From Lachnospiraceae bacterium (lineage in GTDB: Bacteria; Bacillota; Clostridia; Lachnospirales; Lachnospiraceae), in contig JAFSIS010000070.1 of the NCBI GenBank assembly GCA_017439665.1, positions 1 through 64,000 on the forward strand: a DNA stretch of 64,000 bases, written 5' to 3'. Numbering within the stretch: the stretch's first letter is position 1; each line of letters begins with the position of its first letter. Below the pieces are notes generated by a model, which was not told the DNA's origin, did not search any database, and saw only the letters and a list, made by a program, of their open reading frames with translations. Below, in pieces: positions 52,662 through 61,914 of this stretch. The position numbers and the translations under genes are program-made.

Positions 52662-54710
52662 TTAAATCTGGCTTAAATCGATTTCGATATCGCCGGAGAA
52701 TACCTGATTTTCTTTGCCCAGTGCACCGGGAATAATGGTAAAGGTATTGGAAATACCGTCCTGTGCATCTACGAAGGGCAGTTTGGATACAGAAGACAGG
52801 GAAGCGATTGCTCCATGGGTGTCACGTCCGTGCATGGGATTGGCACCGGGAGCGAAGGGCTCACCCTTCTTACGTCCATCAGGTGTGTTGCCGGTTGCCT
52901 TACCATAGGTTACATTAGAGGTAATGGTAAGGATCGAGGTGGTGGGAACCCCCTGTCTGTAGGTGTGGTGTCTTCGTACTGCAGTCATAAAGGTGCTTAC
53001 CACCTTCTGAGCCAGCATATCTACACGGTCATCATCGTTACCGTATTTAGGGAAGTCACCGGTGGTTTCAAAGTCTACGATAATACCATCTTCGTCACGG
53101 ATGGGCTTAACGGTAGCATACTTAATTGCAGATAAGGAATCGGCAACGATGGATAATCCTGCAATACCGGTAGCAAAGTAACGTTTAACATTTTTATCGT
53201 GAAGAGCCATTTCTGCTCTTTCATAGCAGTATTTGTCATGCATGTAGTGGATGATGTTCAGCGTGTTCACATAAACGTCTGCCTGCCATTCGATCATGTC
53301 GGTAAATTTGTCCATAACATCATCGAAGTCCAGAACATCTCCCTCTACTTTACGGTATTTGGGGCCGATCTGCTTTTTGGTGACTTCATCAATACCGCCG
53401 TTTAATGCATAAAGTAAACATTTTGCCAGGTTTGCACGGGCACCGAAGAACTGCATTTCTTTACCGATCACCATAGAAGATACACAGCAGGCGATACCAT
53501 AGTCATCACCGTGGTCAGTTCTCATCAGGTCGTCGTTTTCATACTGGATGGAAGAGGTCTGGATGGACATCTTTGCACAGTATTTCTTCCAGTTTATCGG
53601 AAGGTTAACGGACCAGAGAACGGTCAGGTTGGGTTCCGGTGAAGGTCCCAGATTGGTCAAGGTGTGCAGATAGCGGAAGGAGGTTTTGGTAACCATATGG
53701 CGTCCGTCTACACCCACACCGGCAAGAGATTCAGTTACCCATACAGGGTCACCGGCAAAAATCTGATTGTATTCAGGGGTACGTGCAAATTTGATCAATC
53801 TTAACTTCATAATGAAGTGATCAACGAATTCCTGGATCTGCTCTTCGGTAAAAGTACCGTTGGCAAGATCTCTTTCTGCATAGATGTCAAGGAAGGTGGA
53901 GGTACGTCCAAGGCTCATTGCCGCACCATTCTGTTCCTTAACCGCTGCCAGGTAGCCGAAGTAAAGAGCCTGGATAGCTTCCTGGGTATTGGTGGAAGGC
54001 TGGGAAATATCACAGCCATAGGAAGCAGCCATCTGCTTCATCTGTTTTAAGGCTACGATCTGCTCAGACAATTCTTCGCGGAGGCGGATAACATCATCAG
54101 TCATTACCCGTCCGGTAGAATCCTTCTGTGCCAGTTTGTCTTCGATCAGTCTGTCGATACCATAAAGAGCCACACGCCTGTAGTCACCAATGATACGTCC
54201 GCGGCCGTAAGCATCGGGAAGACCGGTAATAATATGGGAGGAACGGCATTCCCTCATCTCTTCATTATATGCATCGAAGCAGCCGGCATTGTGTGTTTTC
54301 CGGTGAACAGAAAAGAACTCACTGACTTCGGGAGCTACTTCATAGCCGTTATCAGAGCATGCCTTTTCTGCCATACGGATACCACCATAAGGCTGTAAGG
54401 AGCGTTTAAAGGGCTTATCAGTCTGGAAACCAACGATTTTTTCCTTGCTTTTATCTAAATAGCCGGGACCGTGAGAAACGATGTTGGATACAACCCTGGT
54501 ATCCATATCCAGGACTCCGCCTGCCTCACGTTCTTTCTTCTGTAAGTCGAGTACCATGTCCCACAGGTCTTTGGTATCCTGAGTTGCGTCGGCAAGAAAA
54601 CTTTCATCGCCATCGTAGGGATGATAGTTACGCTGAATGAAATCTCTTACGTTAATATCATGTTCCCACTTGCCGCCTACAAAATCTGTCCATTCTGGTC
54701 TCATTTGCAT
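52662..54710 (-). CDS. pflB: Pyruvate formate-lyase catalytic core, lacking the glycyl radical domain
   Basis: 682 residues against about 760 for E. coli PflB. The catalytic Cys pair is at 408-409 in GIACCVSSM. Substrate-binding blocks such as [20 protein letters not shown] are intact. The sequence ends [23 protein letters not shown], exactly where the linker to the radical domain begins in PflB. The missing ~80 residues are encoded two genes downstream. AGGAGG precedes the ATG. It converts pyruvate and CoA to formate and acetyl-CoA. The consensus promoter upstream and position as first gene suggest high expression. Confidence 0.93.
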   Translation of the reverse strand: MQMRPEWTDFVGGKWEHDINVRDFIQRNYHPYDGDESFLADATQDTKDLWDMVLDLQKKEREAGGVLDMDTRVVSNIVSHGPGYLDKSKEKIVGFQTDKPFKRSLQPYGGIRMAEKACSDNGYEVAPEVSEFFSVHRKTHNAGCFDAYNEEMRECRSSHIITGLPDAYGRGRIIGDYRRVALYGIDRLIEDKLAQKDSTGRVMTDDVIRLREELSEQIVALKQMKQMAASYGCDISQPSTNTQEAIQALYFGYLAAVKEQNGAAMSLGRTSTFLDIYAERDLANGTFTEEQIQEFVDHFIMKLRLIKFARTPEYNQIFAGDPVWVTESLAGVGVDGRHMVTKTSFRYLHTLTNLGPSPEPNLTVLWSVNLPINWKKYCAKMSIQTSSIQYENDDLMRTDHGDDYGIACCVSSMVIGKEMQFFGARANLAKCLLYALNGGIDEVTKKQIGPKYRKVEGDVLDFDDVMDKFTDMIEWQADVYVNTLNIIHYMHDKYCYERAEMALHDKNVKRYFATGIAGLSIVADSLSAIKYATVKPIRDEDGIIVDFETTGDFPKYGNDDDRVDMLAQKVVSTFMTAVRRHHTYRQGVPTTSILTITSNVTYGKATGNTPDGRKKGEPFAPGANPMHGRDTHGAIASLSSVSKLPFVDAQDGISNTFTIIPGALGKENQVFSGDIEIDLSQI

Positions 54711-54775
54711 AATGCCTCCTGTTATATTGTATTATTTTGAATAGCGTGAAACACTATGTAATTCTTTTCGATATG

Positions 54776-54804
54776 ATTATATGTTAAGCTTTTCACAACG
54801 TCAA
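54776..54804 (-). promoter_or_regulatory. pfl operon promoter
   Basis: On the minus strand TTGACG (54804-54799), a 17-base spacer, TATAAT (54781-54776), about 70 bases before the pflB ATG. Confidence 0.65.
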
Positions 54805-54960
54805 TATAAGATGGTGTACTTTTTTATATACAAATAAGAAAAAATAGGTTATACTAACCCCATGCATATCGTAAGCCGTATGCTTGTGATACTGTTTGAA
54901 TAAGAAAGTAAAGATCTTTGATTTTTTACTGTCTACTTGTAAGAAAAGGAGGAATATACA

Positions 54961-55152
54961 ATGTCAGAAATTACAAAGGACATGACGATCGGCGAAATTT
55001 TAAGAGTGAAGCCTGCGGCAGCCTCTGCTTTGATGGAAATCGGCATGCACTGTCTGGGATGCCCTTCTGCACAGAGCGAGTCTCTGGAAGAAGCAGCCAT
55101 GGTACATGGTGTAGATATTAACGAGCTGATGGGTAAGATCGCTGCATTATAA
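54961..55152 (+). CDS. DUF1858 domain protein
   Basis: 63 residues. [45 protein letters not shown] is the DUF1858 (hybrid-cluster-protein-associated disulphide) pattern with the CLGC pair. AAGGAGG precedes the ATG. It is divergent from the pfl operon. These proteins are thought to bind a cluster or form a redox disulphide; the role is unproven. A strong terminator follows. Confidence 0.9.
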   Translation: MSEITKDMTIGEILRVKPAAASALMEIGMHCLGCPSAQSESLEEAAMVHGVDINELMGKIAAL

Positions 55153-55176
55153 GAAAAAAACTAAGACGATTAATTA

Positions 55177-55224
55177 AAAGGGCTGTTGTAAAATTCTTTC
55201 ATCAGAATTTTGCAACAGCCCTTT
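55177..55224. terminator. Bidirectional terminator after the DUF1858 gene
   Basis: AAAGGGCTGTTGTAAAATTCT pairs with AGAATTTTGCAACAGCCCTTT around TTCATC, a ~20-bp stem between convergent genes. Confidence 0.8.
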
Positions 55225-55234
55225 AATATATTTT

Positions 55235-56926
55235 TTAAGAATTCATATATGCTTCGATAACCGTCCAGATATCAGGGGTTTCAAAGCCCAGTTTCCAGGC
55301 TGCAACCCCTCCCAGGTTATAGTTTTTCATAACGGTAAGCTTCGTTTCGATAGATTTGGCATCCTCCAGCCACACCTGATACAGGGTTTCGCCCTTCTGG
55401 ATCTCTCCGTAATTCTGGCAGGTTTCTTCGTCCCACCGGGTCTCTACTGCATTGTTGGAAATAAAGTTTGCCGCAGTTTCCATATCCAGCGCTTCGCTGG
55501 TTACTTCTCCGTTTTTCGTTTTCCACACTCTGGTATAGAAAGGAAGGGCATTGATCACCTTGTGGGAAGGAACATCTTCCAGAGTCCGGACGATCCCGTC
55601 TTCCACAAATCCAATGGATGCCACGGAACCGGCTACTCCACCGCCGCCCCAGTGTTCATCATAGCCCATAATGATGACGTAATCTGCAACGATTCCCTGT
55701 TCCTTTCGATTGTAATGAGCTGTGGATTCTCTGGGAACGTAATTATCTACAGATAAGACGATTCCATTGATCCTGCACTGAATGGACAGCTCCCGTAAAA
55801 ACTGGACAAAGGGTTCTCCCGCATCATAGCTCAGATCCTCAAAATCCACATTGATCCCATCTATTCCGTAGCGCAGGATCTCACTCATCAGATTGTTGAT
55901 CAGTCTGGTTCTTGTGCTGGTTTTGGATAAAACCTCATAAGAGCTGACATTGTTATCAAAATTATCCACCAGAGCCCAAACTTCCATTCCCATATTATGG
56001 GCCTTATTCACATAGCTCTGGCTGGCAATACTGCGGATACCCCCTTCATTATCAATGAGGGAAAACCAGGTAGGAGAGATTACGTTCATCTCCTTCGTTC
56101 CTGCCACTACACTGTCTAAGGTATCATTGGCTGCTTCCACCATCACCTGATGCCAGCCCAGATTGATCTTACCTTCTCTGGTCAGAGAGGTATATTCCGG
56201 CTCTTCATAATGGGAGGCGGGTGTTTCCTGAATCGTTTCGATTCCTGTCAGCATCTTATTTTCAACATAACCGATCAGTGCATCACCGGTCTTAATTTTG
56301 GACCAGCTTTCCATTTCCTCCAGGATGGTTACCTGTTCCCCTTTTTCCAGATCCCGGAGAATGTCACTTTTTACTCCGCCTCTATAACGGACAGCCGTAT
56401 CCTTTTTGATCTGGGCCACAGTGGCCTCGCCCCACTGGGTAGAAAGCTGCATACGGTTAGGTTCCGTAAAGGTCTCATAGGAAAAGTTGGTAAACAGCTG
56501 GATATAGTCAAGTGCCACATAAAGTGTTTCTTTTTCATAAAAAGAAAGTATATAGTCTGTATCTACCGGGACCTCACCCTGATAATATACATCACTTCCG
56601 ATGGAAGTATGGATAATTTCGGTGGGGGTGGTATAAAGAAGAAGATTTTCGGCTGCATCTTCATAAAAGCGGCCATTTAACAGCTCCTGTACAGAGTCAA
56701 AATCCAGATAGTAAACTCCGCCATCCAGCTTTGCCCTGGTCTCAATCTGCTCATCCTGCAGAATAATGGCTACCTCATCCGTACGGGACAGTCCGAAGTA
56801 TTCATTTAAGTCCATTTTAATATCCGAATAGGAATATTTCTTTAACAGCATAGTCAGAAGACTAACTCCCCCAATCACTATAATCAGGGCAATGGCGATC
56901 AAAACCGGAACAACTTTTTTCTTCAT
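55235..56926 (-). CDS. GH18-family cell-wall hydrolase with SH3-like domain
   Basis: 563 residues. One N-terminal helix (4-28) anchors or exports it. A copper-amine-oxidase/SH3-like region follows (~30-250; AVRYRGGVKSDILRDLEKGEQVTILEE is an SH3_3 pattern). The GH18 barrel (~255-560) contains the catalytic DGINVDFEDL, with the acid Glu, and IIMGYDEHWGGG. Related proteins (YaaH/SleL-like) cleave peptidoglycan or chitin-like glycans. The gene is monocistronic. Confidence 0.88.
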   Translation of the reverse strand: MKKKVVPVLIAIALIIVIGGVSLLTMLLKKYSYSDIKMDLNEYFGLSRTDEVAIILQDEQIETRAKLDGGVYYLDFDSVQELLNGRFYEDAAENLLLYTTPTEIIHTSIGSDVYYQGEVPVDTDYILSFYEKETLYVALDYIQLFTNFSYETFTEPNRMQLSTQWGEATVAQIKKDTAVRYRGGVKSDILRDLEKGEQVTILEEMESWSKIKTGDALIGYVENKMLTGIETIQETPASHYEEPEYTSLTREGKINLGWHQVMVEAANDTLDSVVAGTKEMNVISPTWFSLIDNEGGIRSIASQSYVNKAHNMGMEVWALVDNFDNNVSSYEVLSKTSTRTRLINNLMSEILRYGIDGINVDFEDLSYDAGEPFVQFLRELSIQCRINGIVLSVDNYVPRESTAHYNRKEQGIVADYVIIMGYDEHWGGGGVAGSVASIGFVEDGIVRTLEDVPSHKVINALPFYTRVWKTKNGEVTSEALDMETAANFISNNAVETRWDEETCQNYGEIQKGETLYQVWLEDAKSIETKLTVMKNYNLGGVAAWKLGFETPDIWTVIEAYMNS

Positions 56927-57072
56927 TTTTTCCTCTCTTTCCTGACCTTTCCGTTTCGCATCAATTGCCCTTAATTATAGCAAACTATTTATTTTCCGTC
57001 ATTACCTATTTTGACAAAAAACGATACCTTTTGCTGGAAAACAGCTTCATACGGGGAGTACGTTTTGTTTTC

Positions 57073-57327
57073 CTAGTTTTCCTTTCTTCTTCTTCTGACA
57101 GGAGGCATCCCATTCTTCTCATTTTTATTATCTCCATACCAGATCTCTTTCAGATGTCCTGTTTCATCCAGAACGATAAAATCCGGTATGTAAGCCATTT
57201 CTTCCCGGACCCAGACCATGCGGGAGATATCCTCGGCAGAGACCTCTTTGTCTCCCTGGTAGATCAGTACACCATCATTGGCTGCGGCCTCGAGATCTTT
57301 TGCAAATTTCCGGCTCATCTTGTTCAT
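57073..57327 (-). CDS. Small conserved-looking hypothetical protein
   Basis: 84 residues, not recognised. GGAAAGGA six bases before ATG 57327 fixes the start. The core DGVLIYQGDKEVSAEDISRMVWVREEMAYIPDFIVLDETGHLKEIWYG looks like a compact alpha/beta domain, followed by a basic tail (PPVRRRRKEN) that could bind nucleic acid. It lies alone upstream of the GH18 gene. Confidence 0.6.
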   Translation of the reverse strand: MNKMSRKFAKDLEAAANDGVLIYQGDKEVSAEDISRMVWVREEMAYIPDFIVLDETGHLKEIWYGDNKNEKNGMPPVRRRRKEN

Positions 57328-57359
57328 TTTTTGTCCTTTCCTGATTGTCACCTATTCAA

Positions 57360-57840
57360 CCATAATAACTAGTCCTGTGATATATTAACTGGATTGAACT
57401 TTATCCCTTTTTTTCAAGGTGTAAAACCATGGAAACTGTCTATACTAAAACAGATAAGGGAAGAAAACAAATAGAAAAGATGCACCGTGCCGTACCTAAA
57501 GAAAAAATTTACCAGCAATTGGAAAAACTAAAATTGAATTGTATTGTATAATAACGCTTTAAGAAAAGATATTCCGAACAGGCAAAATAAGCCTGCAAGA
57601 CTTCACACAACCTGTTGATGATTATTAGTAACATAAAAGTGAACAATTAAAGATTATGTAAAGAAAATTGCTAAAGATAAATTAAATATGATCTAGATAT
57701 TACAACAGAATCGATTAATGTACAGCCTCCTATCCGGTACAGAGTGGCCGATACATCTTCTGCTGTTATTATACTGAATCTCTTATGGCTTGGCAAGCAA
57801 AATCTTATTTTTTTATAAATTTTGACAAAAGCCGGCTTTC
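57360..57840. other. A+T-rich intergenic stretch, at most one tiny frame
   Basis: The interval holds no recognised gene or RNA. A 40-codon frame at 57429-57551 (METVYTKTDKGRKQIEKMHR start, weak AAGGTG site) is the only candidate and has no family match I know. The remainder is A+T rich with scattered stops in all frames. Confidence 0.3.
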
Positions 57841-57846
57841 CCGGAC

Positions 57847-57875
57847 TTGACTTCCCAAATTAACATGTATACAAT
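57847..57875 (+). promoter_or_regulatory. Promoter upstream of mecA-like gene
   Basis: TTGACT (57847-57852), a 17-base spacer, TACAAT (57870-57875). Confidence 0.6.
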
Positions 57876-58035
57876 ACTTTTACGAATTACAGGTGGTTTT
57901 GGTAACTTACTCTGTGGTTTGCTGCATATGATAGAAGAGTAGCTTTTAAATTTTGTTTTTAGATAAAGCAGCTGCAGGATATTTTGCCCGGCTGCATTTT
58001 AGATGATAATCCAGGAAAGGAGAAGCTTTAGGAAG

Positions 58036-58806
58036 ATGAAAATCGAAAAAGTAAATGATCATCAGATTCGCTGTACACTGACCAAGGCCGATCTGGCAGA
58101 CCGCCAGCTGAAGCTCAGTGAACTGGCCTACGGAACCGAAAAAGCCAAGGATCTGTTCCGGGATATGATGCAGCAGGCTTCAGCCAAATTTGGATTTGAA
58201 GCTGAAGATATTCCTTTAATGATAGAAGCTATCCCATTAAACGGGGATTGTATCGTACTGATTATTACCAAGGTGGAGGATCCGGAGGAACTGGATACCC
58301 GATTTTCCAAATTTGCGCCCTCTCTTCATGATGGAGAGGATGGGCTGGATGAGGACACTGACGACTTTAAACTGGAGGATGAAGTTCTTGATCTGTTTCG
58401 CCGGGTACAGAAAAGCCGCCAGGAAAGGGAGGTAAAGGCCGAGGATACTCCTGCTGTGGAAAGCAGGGAAGAGGCTTTGGAGACTGTGGAAGAAGAGAAA
58501 CATTTTGTCCGTCTGTTCTCCTTTAATTCCCTCTATCATCTGGCTTCAGTAGCCTGTCAGCTGACTGCTTTTTACGAGGGAGAGAATACTCTCTATAAGG
58601 ATCCCGATTCCGCCACCTACTATCTGGTGATCAACCAGTACCGGGAGGCAGAGAAATTTAACCGCCTTTGTAATATCCTGTCCGAGTACGGACAGTTAGA
58701 GCGTTACAGCAGGGCACATGAGGCTTATATGGCAGAGCATTACGAGGTTCTGATCGAGGACAATGCCCTGCAGTCCCTAGCTTCCATGGAAGAGGCATCC
58801 CGATAA
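58036..58806 (+). CDS. mecA: MecA-like adaptor protein for ClpC
   Basis: 256 residues. The N-terminal substrate-binding part (MKIEKVNDHQIRCTLTKADL) and the C-terminal ClpC-binding domain (LFSFNSLYHLASVACQL, LYKDPDSATYYLVI) match MecA, with an acidic middle linker. The start at 58036 follows AGGAAG and fits the family; an ATG 33 bases earlier does not. MecA delivers unfolded or regulatory proteins to ClpCP. Monocistronic with its own promoter and terminator. Confidence 0.9.
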   Translation: MKIEKVNDHQIRCTLTKADLADRQLKLSELAYGTEKAKDLFRDMMQQASAKFGFEAEDIPLMIEAIPLNGDCIVLIITKVEDPEELDTRFSKFAPSLHDGEDGLDEDTDDFKLEDEVLDLFRRVQKSRQEREVKAEDTPAVESREEALETVEEEKHFVRLFSFNSLYHLASVACQLTAFYEGENTLYKDPDSATYYLVINQYREAEKFNRLCNILSEYGQLERYSRAHEAYMAEHYEVLIEDNALQSLASMEEASR

Positions 58807-58834
58807 GAACTGAATAAATGAAGATGAACACAAT

Positions 58835-58863
58835 AAAAGGCTGCCGGAAACGGCAGCCTTTTT
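58835..58863. terminator. Bidirectional terminator mecA/amidase
   Basis: AAAAGGCTGCCG-GAAA-CGGCAGCCTTTTT, a 12-bp stem with a GNRA loop between convergent genes. Confidence 0.85.
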
Positions 58864-58865
58864 GT

Positions 58866-59573
58866 TCACTGATTTAAAAATTGGAGTATCCCTAGGTGGA
58901 TGGCCCAGACCATCTTTCTTTGATAATCGGGCTGCAGAAGCAGCTGCTCCTCCTCGGGATTGGAGAGGAAGCCACATTCCACAATAACGGTGGGAGGCTG
59001 TGATTTTTTTAACAGATAATAGTCACTGTTGGCCTTAATTTCTCTGACTTTAGTCTGCTGGGTAGTAGTAATTATCTGTTGCTGTAAAAAAGAAGCCAGC
59101 TCTTTGCTGCTGTCGGAATTTGTATAGTAGAAGCACTGAGCCCCCCGGATATCGGGAGTGGTATAGCTGTTTTGATGGATGCTGACCACCAGATCCGGCT
59201 GACTCTCATTGATTAAAGCAATCCTCTCCTTCATATCGGCCAGCTTCCAGCCTTTGTCGGTGCCGGCCAGTTCCGTATCACTGTCTCTGGTAAGAAGAAC
59301 CTCTACATCCTGCTGTTCCAGGAGGGATTTCAGCTGTAGAGTGAGGGAGAGGTTGATGTCTTTTTCCAGGCTTCCCAAAGCACCTACTTTTCCCGAATCG
59401 GCACCTCCATGCCCGGCATCGATGATGACCAGATAACCGTCCTCTTTTTCTGAATGAAGGTTCCCGCTGATGACGGGAAGTAGAGAGGATGGGGAAAGGC
59501 ATAAAGCGGCCAAGAGCAGGCATAAAGCGGTCAGAATAAAAGCGATACGTTTTTTACGGGATTCTCCGGACAA
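58866..59573 (-). CDS. N-acetylmuramoyl-L-alanine amidase (Amidase_3, CwlD-like)
   Basis: 235 residues from a TTG start: AAGGAG lies seven bases before TTG 59573-59571, while longer frames upstream lack any site. A transmembrane or signal helix (~8-30) leads to the zinc amidase domain with VIIDAGHGG, the Glu in SLEKDINLSLTL, VVSIHQNS and the late catalytic Glu in VIVECGFLSNPEE. It cleaves the amide bond between MurNAc and the peptide in peptidoglycan, outside the membrane. The CwlD resemblance would suit cortex maturation in a spore former, but this is not proven. Confidence 0.9.
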   Translation of the reverse strand: MSGESRKKRIAFILTALCLLLAALCLSPSSLLPVISGNLHSEKEDGYLVIIDAGHGGADSGKVGALGSLEKDINLSLTLQLKSLLEQQDVEVLLTRDSDTELAGTDKGWKLADMKERIALINESQPDLVVSIHQNSYTTPDIRGAQCFYYTNSDSSKELASFLQQQIITTTQQTKVREIKANSDYYLLKKSQPPTVIVECGFLSNPEEEQLLLQPDYQRKMVWAIHLGILQFLNQ

Positions 59574-59749
59574 TATATATCTCCTTATTGAACAGATGTT
59601 GTCAGGCAGCAGCTGCCGGGGTAAAATTCCGGGGACTGTCTGGTTATTTATCATTAATCTATGCCTGTCGGCGATTTTTATGCTTGTCAAGCTGCACTCA
59701 TGCACTATGTATTTGGTTTTAATAAGCTGTCAACTCAATAAATGGGAAG

Positions 59750-60463
59750 TTAGTTCGTATTACCCATTTGTGTTTTCGTTGAAATCAGCCGTGTTCTGCC
59801 TTCAACCTTAACCAGACTTTCCAATTCCTTTATTGCGTCCTTTGCAATCCATATCTGTGTTTTATTACCGCTATCCAGCAATTCATGCGCAACTAAAAGA
59901 GCCTTTTCATTATAATCAAAATCCCTCTTTCCAATTTCTCTTAATGCCCATGAAACAGCTTTCTTTACATGCTCATGTGCAATATCTGAATCGTCCCTTA
60001 TCAATTTCAAATAATCATCCAGAGTGTCATTTGAGAGTTTTTTGTTATGTATAGCAGATGTTGCTATCAATGTGTATGCAGCACGCTTTTTATAAATATG
60101 GGTAGATATGATCCATTTATAGATAAACTCCTCGTAATCTTTCATTTTGACGATCAAATTCTTGCATAAATGGTCACACAAATCCCACGAAATAACTTCG
60201 CCCATAAGATTTTCTATATCCGAATGCACTATACCTTTTTTATCAAATACAAGAACTGCCAGAAGTCTCACTTCATGATAACCGGTGTTCCATAATTCAA
60301 ACGCTAACGCATTAGACTTGCCTGTTTTCTTTGCAATATTTCTCACTTCGCCTGTCGATACGCCTATACAATATTCCTCCGGGATTCCCATTCTCACAAC
60401 ATTAGCTTTGTATTTTTCTGAAGCCAGTGATTGTAATTCCGTTATAACTTCTCTGCTATTCAT
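59750..60463 (-). CDS. AlkD-like DNA alkylation repair protein
   Basis: 237 residues, all-helical HEAT-like repeats. SWDLCDHLCKNLI and YKWIISTHIYKKRAAYTLIA are typical blocks of the AlkD family of DNA glycosylases. It removes bulky or positively charged alkylated bases. Its ATG overlaps the restored reading frame of the upstream SRPBCC gene by eight bases, so the two were translationally coupled. Local composition is A+T rich compared with the flanking housekeeping genes. Confidence 0.88.
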   Translation of the reverse strand: MNSREVITELQSLASEKYKANVVRMGIPEEYCIGVSTGEVRNIAKKTGKSNALAFELWNTGYHEVRLLAVLVFDKKGIVHSDIENLMGEVISWDLCDHLCKNLIVKMKDYEEFIYKWIISTHIYKKRAAYTLIATSAIHNKKLSNDTLDDYLKLIRDDSDIAHEHVKKAVSWALREIGKRDFDYNEKALLVAHELLDSGNKTQIWIAKDAIKELESLVKVEGRTRLISTKTQMGNTN

Positions 60464-60859
60464 AAATCCTCTCCAATTCCTTTGACAAGTCGTTTATATA
60501 TAAACTCTGTTGTTTTTTCAAATAAGCCTTAACAAACGGTTTCATTATGATTTTTTTGCGGTAACATCTTCTGTGAAATCAACTTCTGTTTTCTCTCCTT
60601 TTTGCGTGAAAATACCCGTCCAATGACCTTTCATATTATCATTTTCCATATCAAACTCCCAACGCTTGTATGGCTCAAAAACGGTAATTGTAAAAGTAGT
60701 AGCATACCCGTCCTTTGTATATTCAATAAACTGTTTTTCGCTTATTATCTCTATATTGCTCAAATCACTGCGCCATTGATATTTTTCCAGAGAGGTAACT
60801 ATATCCCACACATCCTGTACTTTACTCTGAAATGTAGCTTTTATGGTTGAAATCGCCAT
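60456..60859 (-). pseudogene. SRPBCC family protein with a frameshift in a poly-A run
   Basis: The intact part (60859 to 60545) gives 104 residues of a START/SRPBCC fold (KATFQSKVQDVWDIVTSLEKYQWRSDL, YKRWEFDMENDNMKGHW) and stops at VTAKKS. On the minus strand this point is seven A (60557-60551). With one more A the frame continues IIMKPFVKAYLKKQQSLYINDLSKELERIYE and stops at 60456, the normal end of such proteins. GGAGG precedes the ATG. It is either a real one-base deletion, a slippage-controlled gene or a sequencing error. Confidence 0.7.
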
Positions 60860-61067
60860 AACTTTATCCTCCAGAACTTACCTTTGTTGCTTTGATTGTG
60901 TTGAAAAAATTGTATCACAAGAATATGAACATTTCTACCGATTTTCCCCATAATGGGTGAGAGCGACAGCACTTTAGTCTGCCGCTCCCTTGATTGCCAC
61001 AAAAGCAGGACGGGTGGCGGTTTGTCCTTGTCTTGTTTTTGCAAATAGGGTATGGCACCCTTTAATT

Positions 61068-61277
61068 CTACTCAAAGTAGAACAAATCTTCAAATTTTTT
61101 GTCCAAAGCCACACAAAGTATCAATGCTAATTTGGCTGTTGGATTGAATTGCCCCGTTTCAATAGAACTAATAGTATTTCTCGATACTCCAATCATCTCA
61201 GCCAAGTCCCCTTGCGAAAGACCCTTTTCTGCACGAGCTACTTTTAGGCGATTTTTTAGGACTAAATCATTCTTCAT
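61068..61277 (-). CDS. XRE-family transcriptional regulator
   Basis: 69 residues, a single helix-turn-helix (LKVARAEKGLSQGDLAEMIGVSRNTISSIETGQFNPTAKLA) of the YozG type. It overlaps the upstream membrane protein gene by four bases (ATGA). Such pairs of small regulator and membrane protein are common in Firmicutes and mobile elements. Targets unknown. Confidence 0.9.
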   Translation of the reverse strand: MKNDLVLKNRLKVARAEKGLSQGDLAEMIGVSRNTISSIETGQFNPTAKLALILCVALDKKFEDLFYFE

Positions 61278-61603
61278 ATTCTTACCCCATCATTCAATAA
61301 ATCCCACAACAAGTAGCTCAAAAAAAACACAGCAGCGGCAAAGCACAATACGAATCCGCAAAAGAGGTCACTTTTTCTGGAGTTGGCTTTATATTTTCCA
61401 AAACATTCCGCTCCCGTAAAAGCGCACCAAAGGCTCATGGGTACGGCAAAGTTTCCACCGAAAAACAGGACTAATATCACATGAGCCGCAAACATAATGG
61501 TCAATCCGATAAATCCGTATCTTCTCCCTGAATTGTCTGCGTGAATCATGCCTTCATCTTCTTTTTGTTCCCGACTTTTCCTCAAAATCTCGTCTTTGTT
61601 CAT
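61274..61603 (-). CDS. Small membrane protein partnered with the XRE regulator (DUF6442-like)
   Basis: 109 residues. A soluble N-terminal part (NKDEILRKSREQKEDEGM) and three hydrophobic segments (~32-50, ~55-70, ~82-100). AAGGAG precedes the ATG. The stop overlaps the regulator start. It resembles small membrane proteins encoded with YozG-type regulators. Function unknown. Confidence 0.7.
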   Translation of the reverse strand: MNKDEILRKSREQKEDEGMIHADNSGRRYGFIGLTIMFAAHVILVLFFGGNFAVPMSLWCAFTGAECFGKYKANSRKSDLFCGFVLCFAAAVFFLSYLLWDLLNDGVRI

Positions 61604-61860
61604 GGTTGTTCTCCTTTACAAGTTTTGTTGTAGTATTGCATAGTTTTCTTTGCATATACAGAATATCGCATCCAAGTTTTCTTGTCAATGCTTTTTCCAG
61701 GTTTTCTTTTCATGATTTGTACAGAATAGCGGTGGGGCTGGCTGTCCTTGCCTTGTTTTGTTGTTGCTTCTTTATTGTACATGAGCATTCAGCCGGAAAG
61801 CCTCACTGCCGTGCCTTGCAGAAACCAGAGCTTGCAGTAAAGTGTGGTTTTGTTATAATG
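61604..61860. other. Intergenic stretch with degenerate element-like sequence
   Basis: No gene supported. The block near 61736-61766 (TGTCCTTGCCTTGTTTTG) resembles another at about 61024-61040 (TGTCCTTGTCTTGTTTTT), so the XRE pair is flanked by an imperfect direct repeat. A 62-codon minus frame here has no ribosome site and is not called. Confidence 0.3.
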
Positions 61861-61876
61861 GTAACTATTCAGAGCC
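61861..61876 (+). repeat. Single end of the GTAACTATTCAG element
   Basis: GTAACTATTCAGAGCC is identical to the first 16 bases of element A (2444-2459). No partner end is seen before prmA. Confidence 0.5.
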
Positions 61877-61914
61877 ATGCGGATTGATGAAAACAGACTG
61901 ATGGAGGGCAACCT

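Noticed and set aside
52143..54710. PFL broken by a frameshift
   Set aside because: The core, the 69-residue protein and the radical domain each have a separate start and Shine-Dalgarno site, and the linker is duplicated, which a simple frameshift cannot give.
60841..61044. A 67-codon minus-strand frame before the SRPBCC gene
   Set aside because: No ribosome site and no domain; its composition reflects the degenerate repeat shared with the region near 61736.
61600..61788. A 62-codon minus-strand frame before the DUF6442-like gene
   Set aside because: It overlaps the real start region, lacks a ribosome site and looks like degenerate element sequence.
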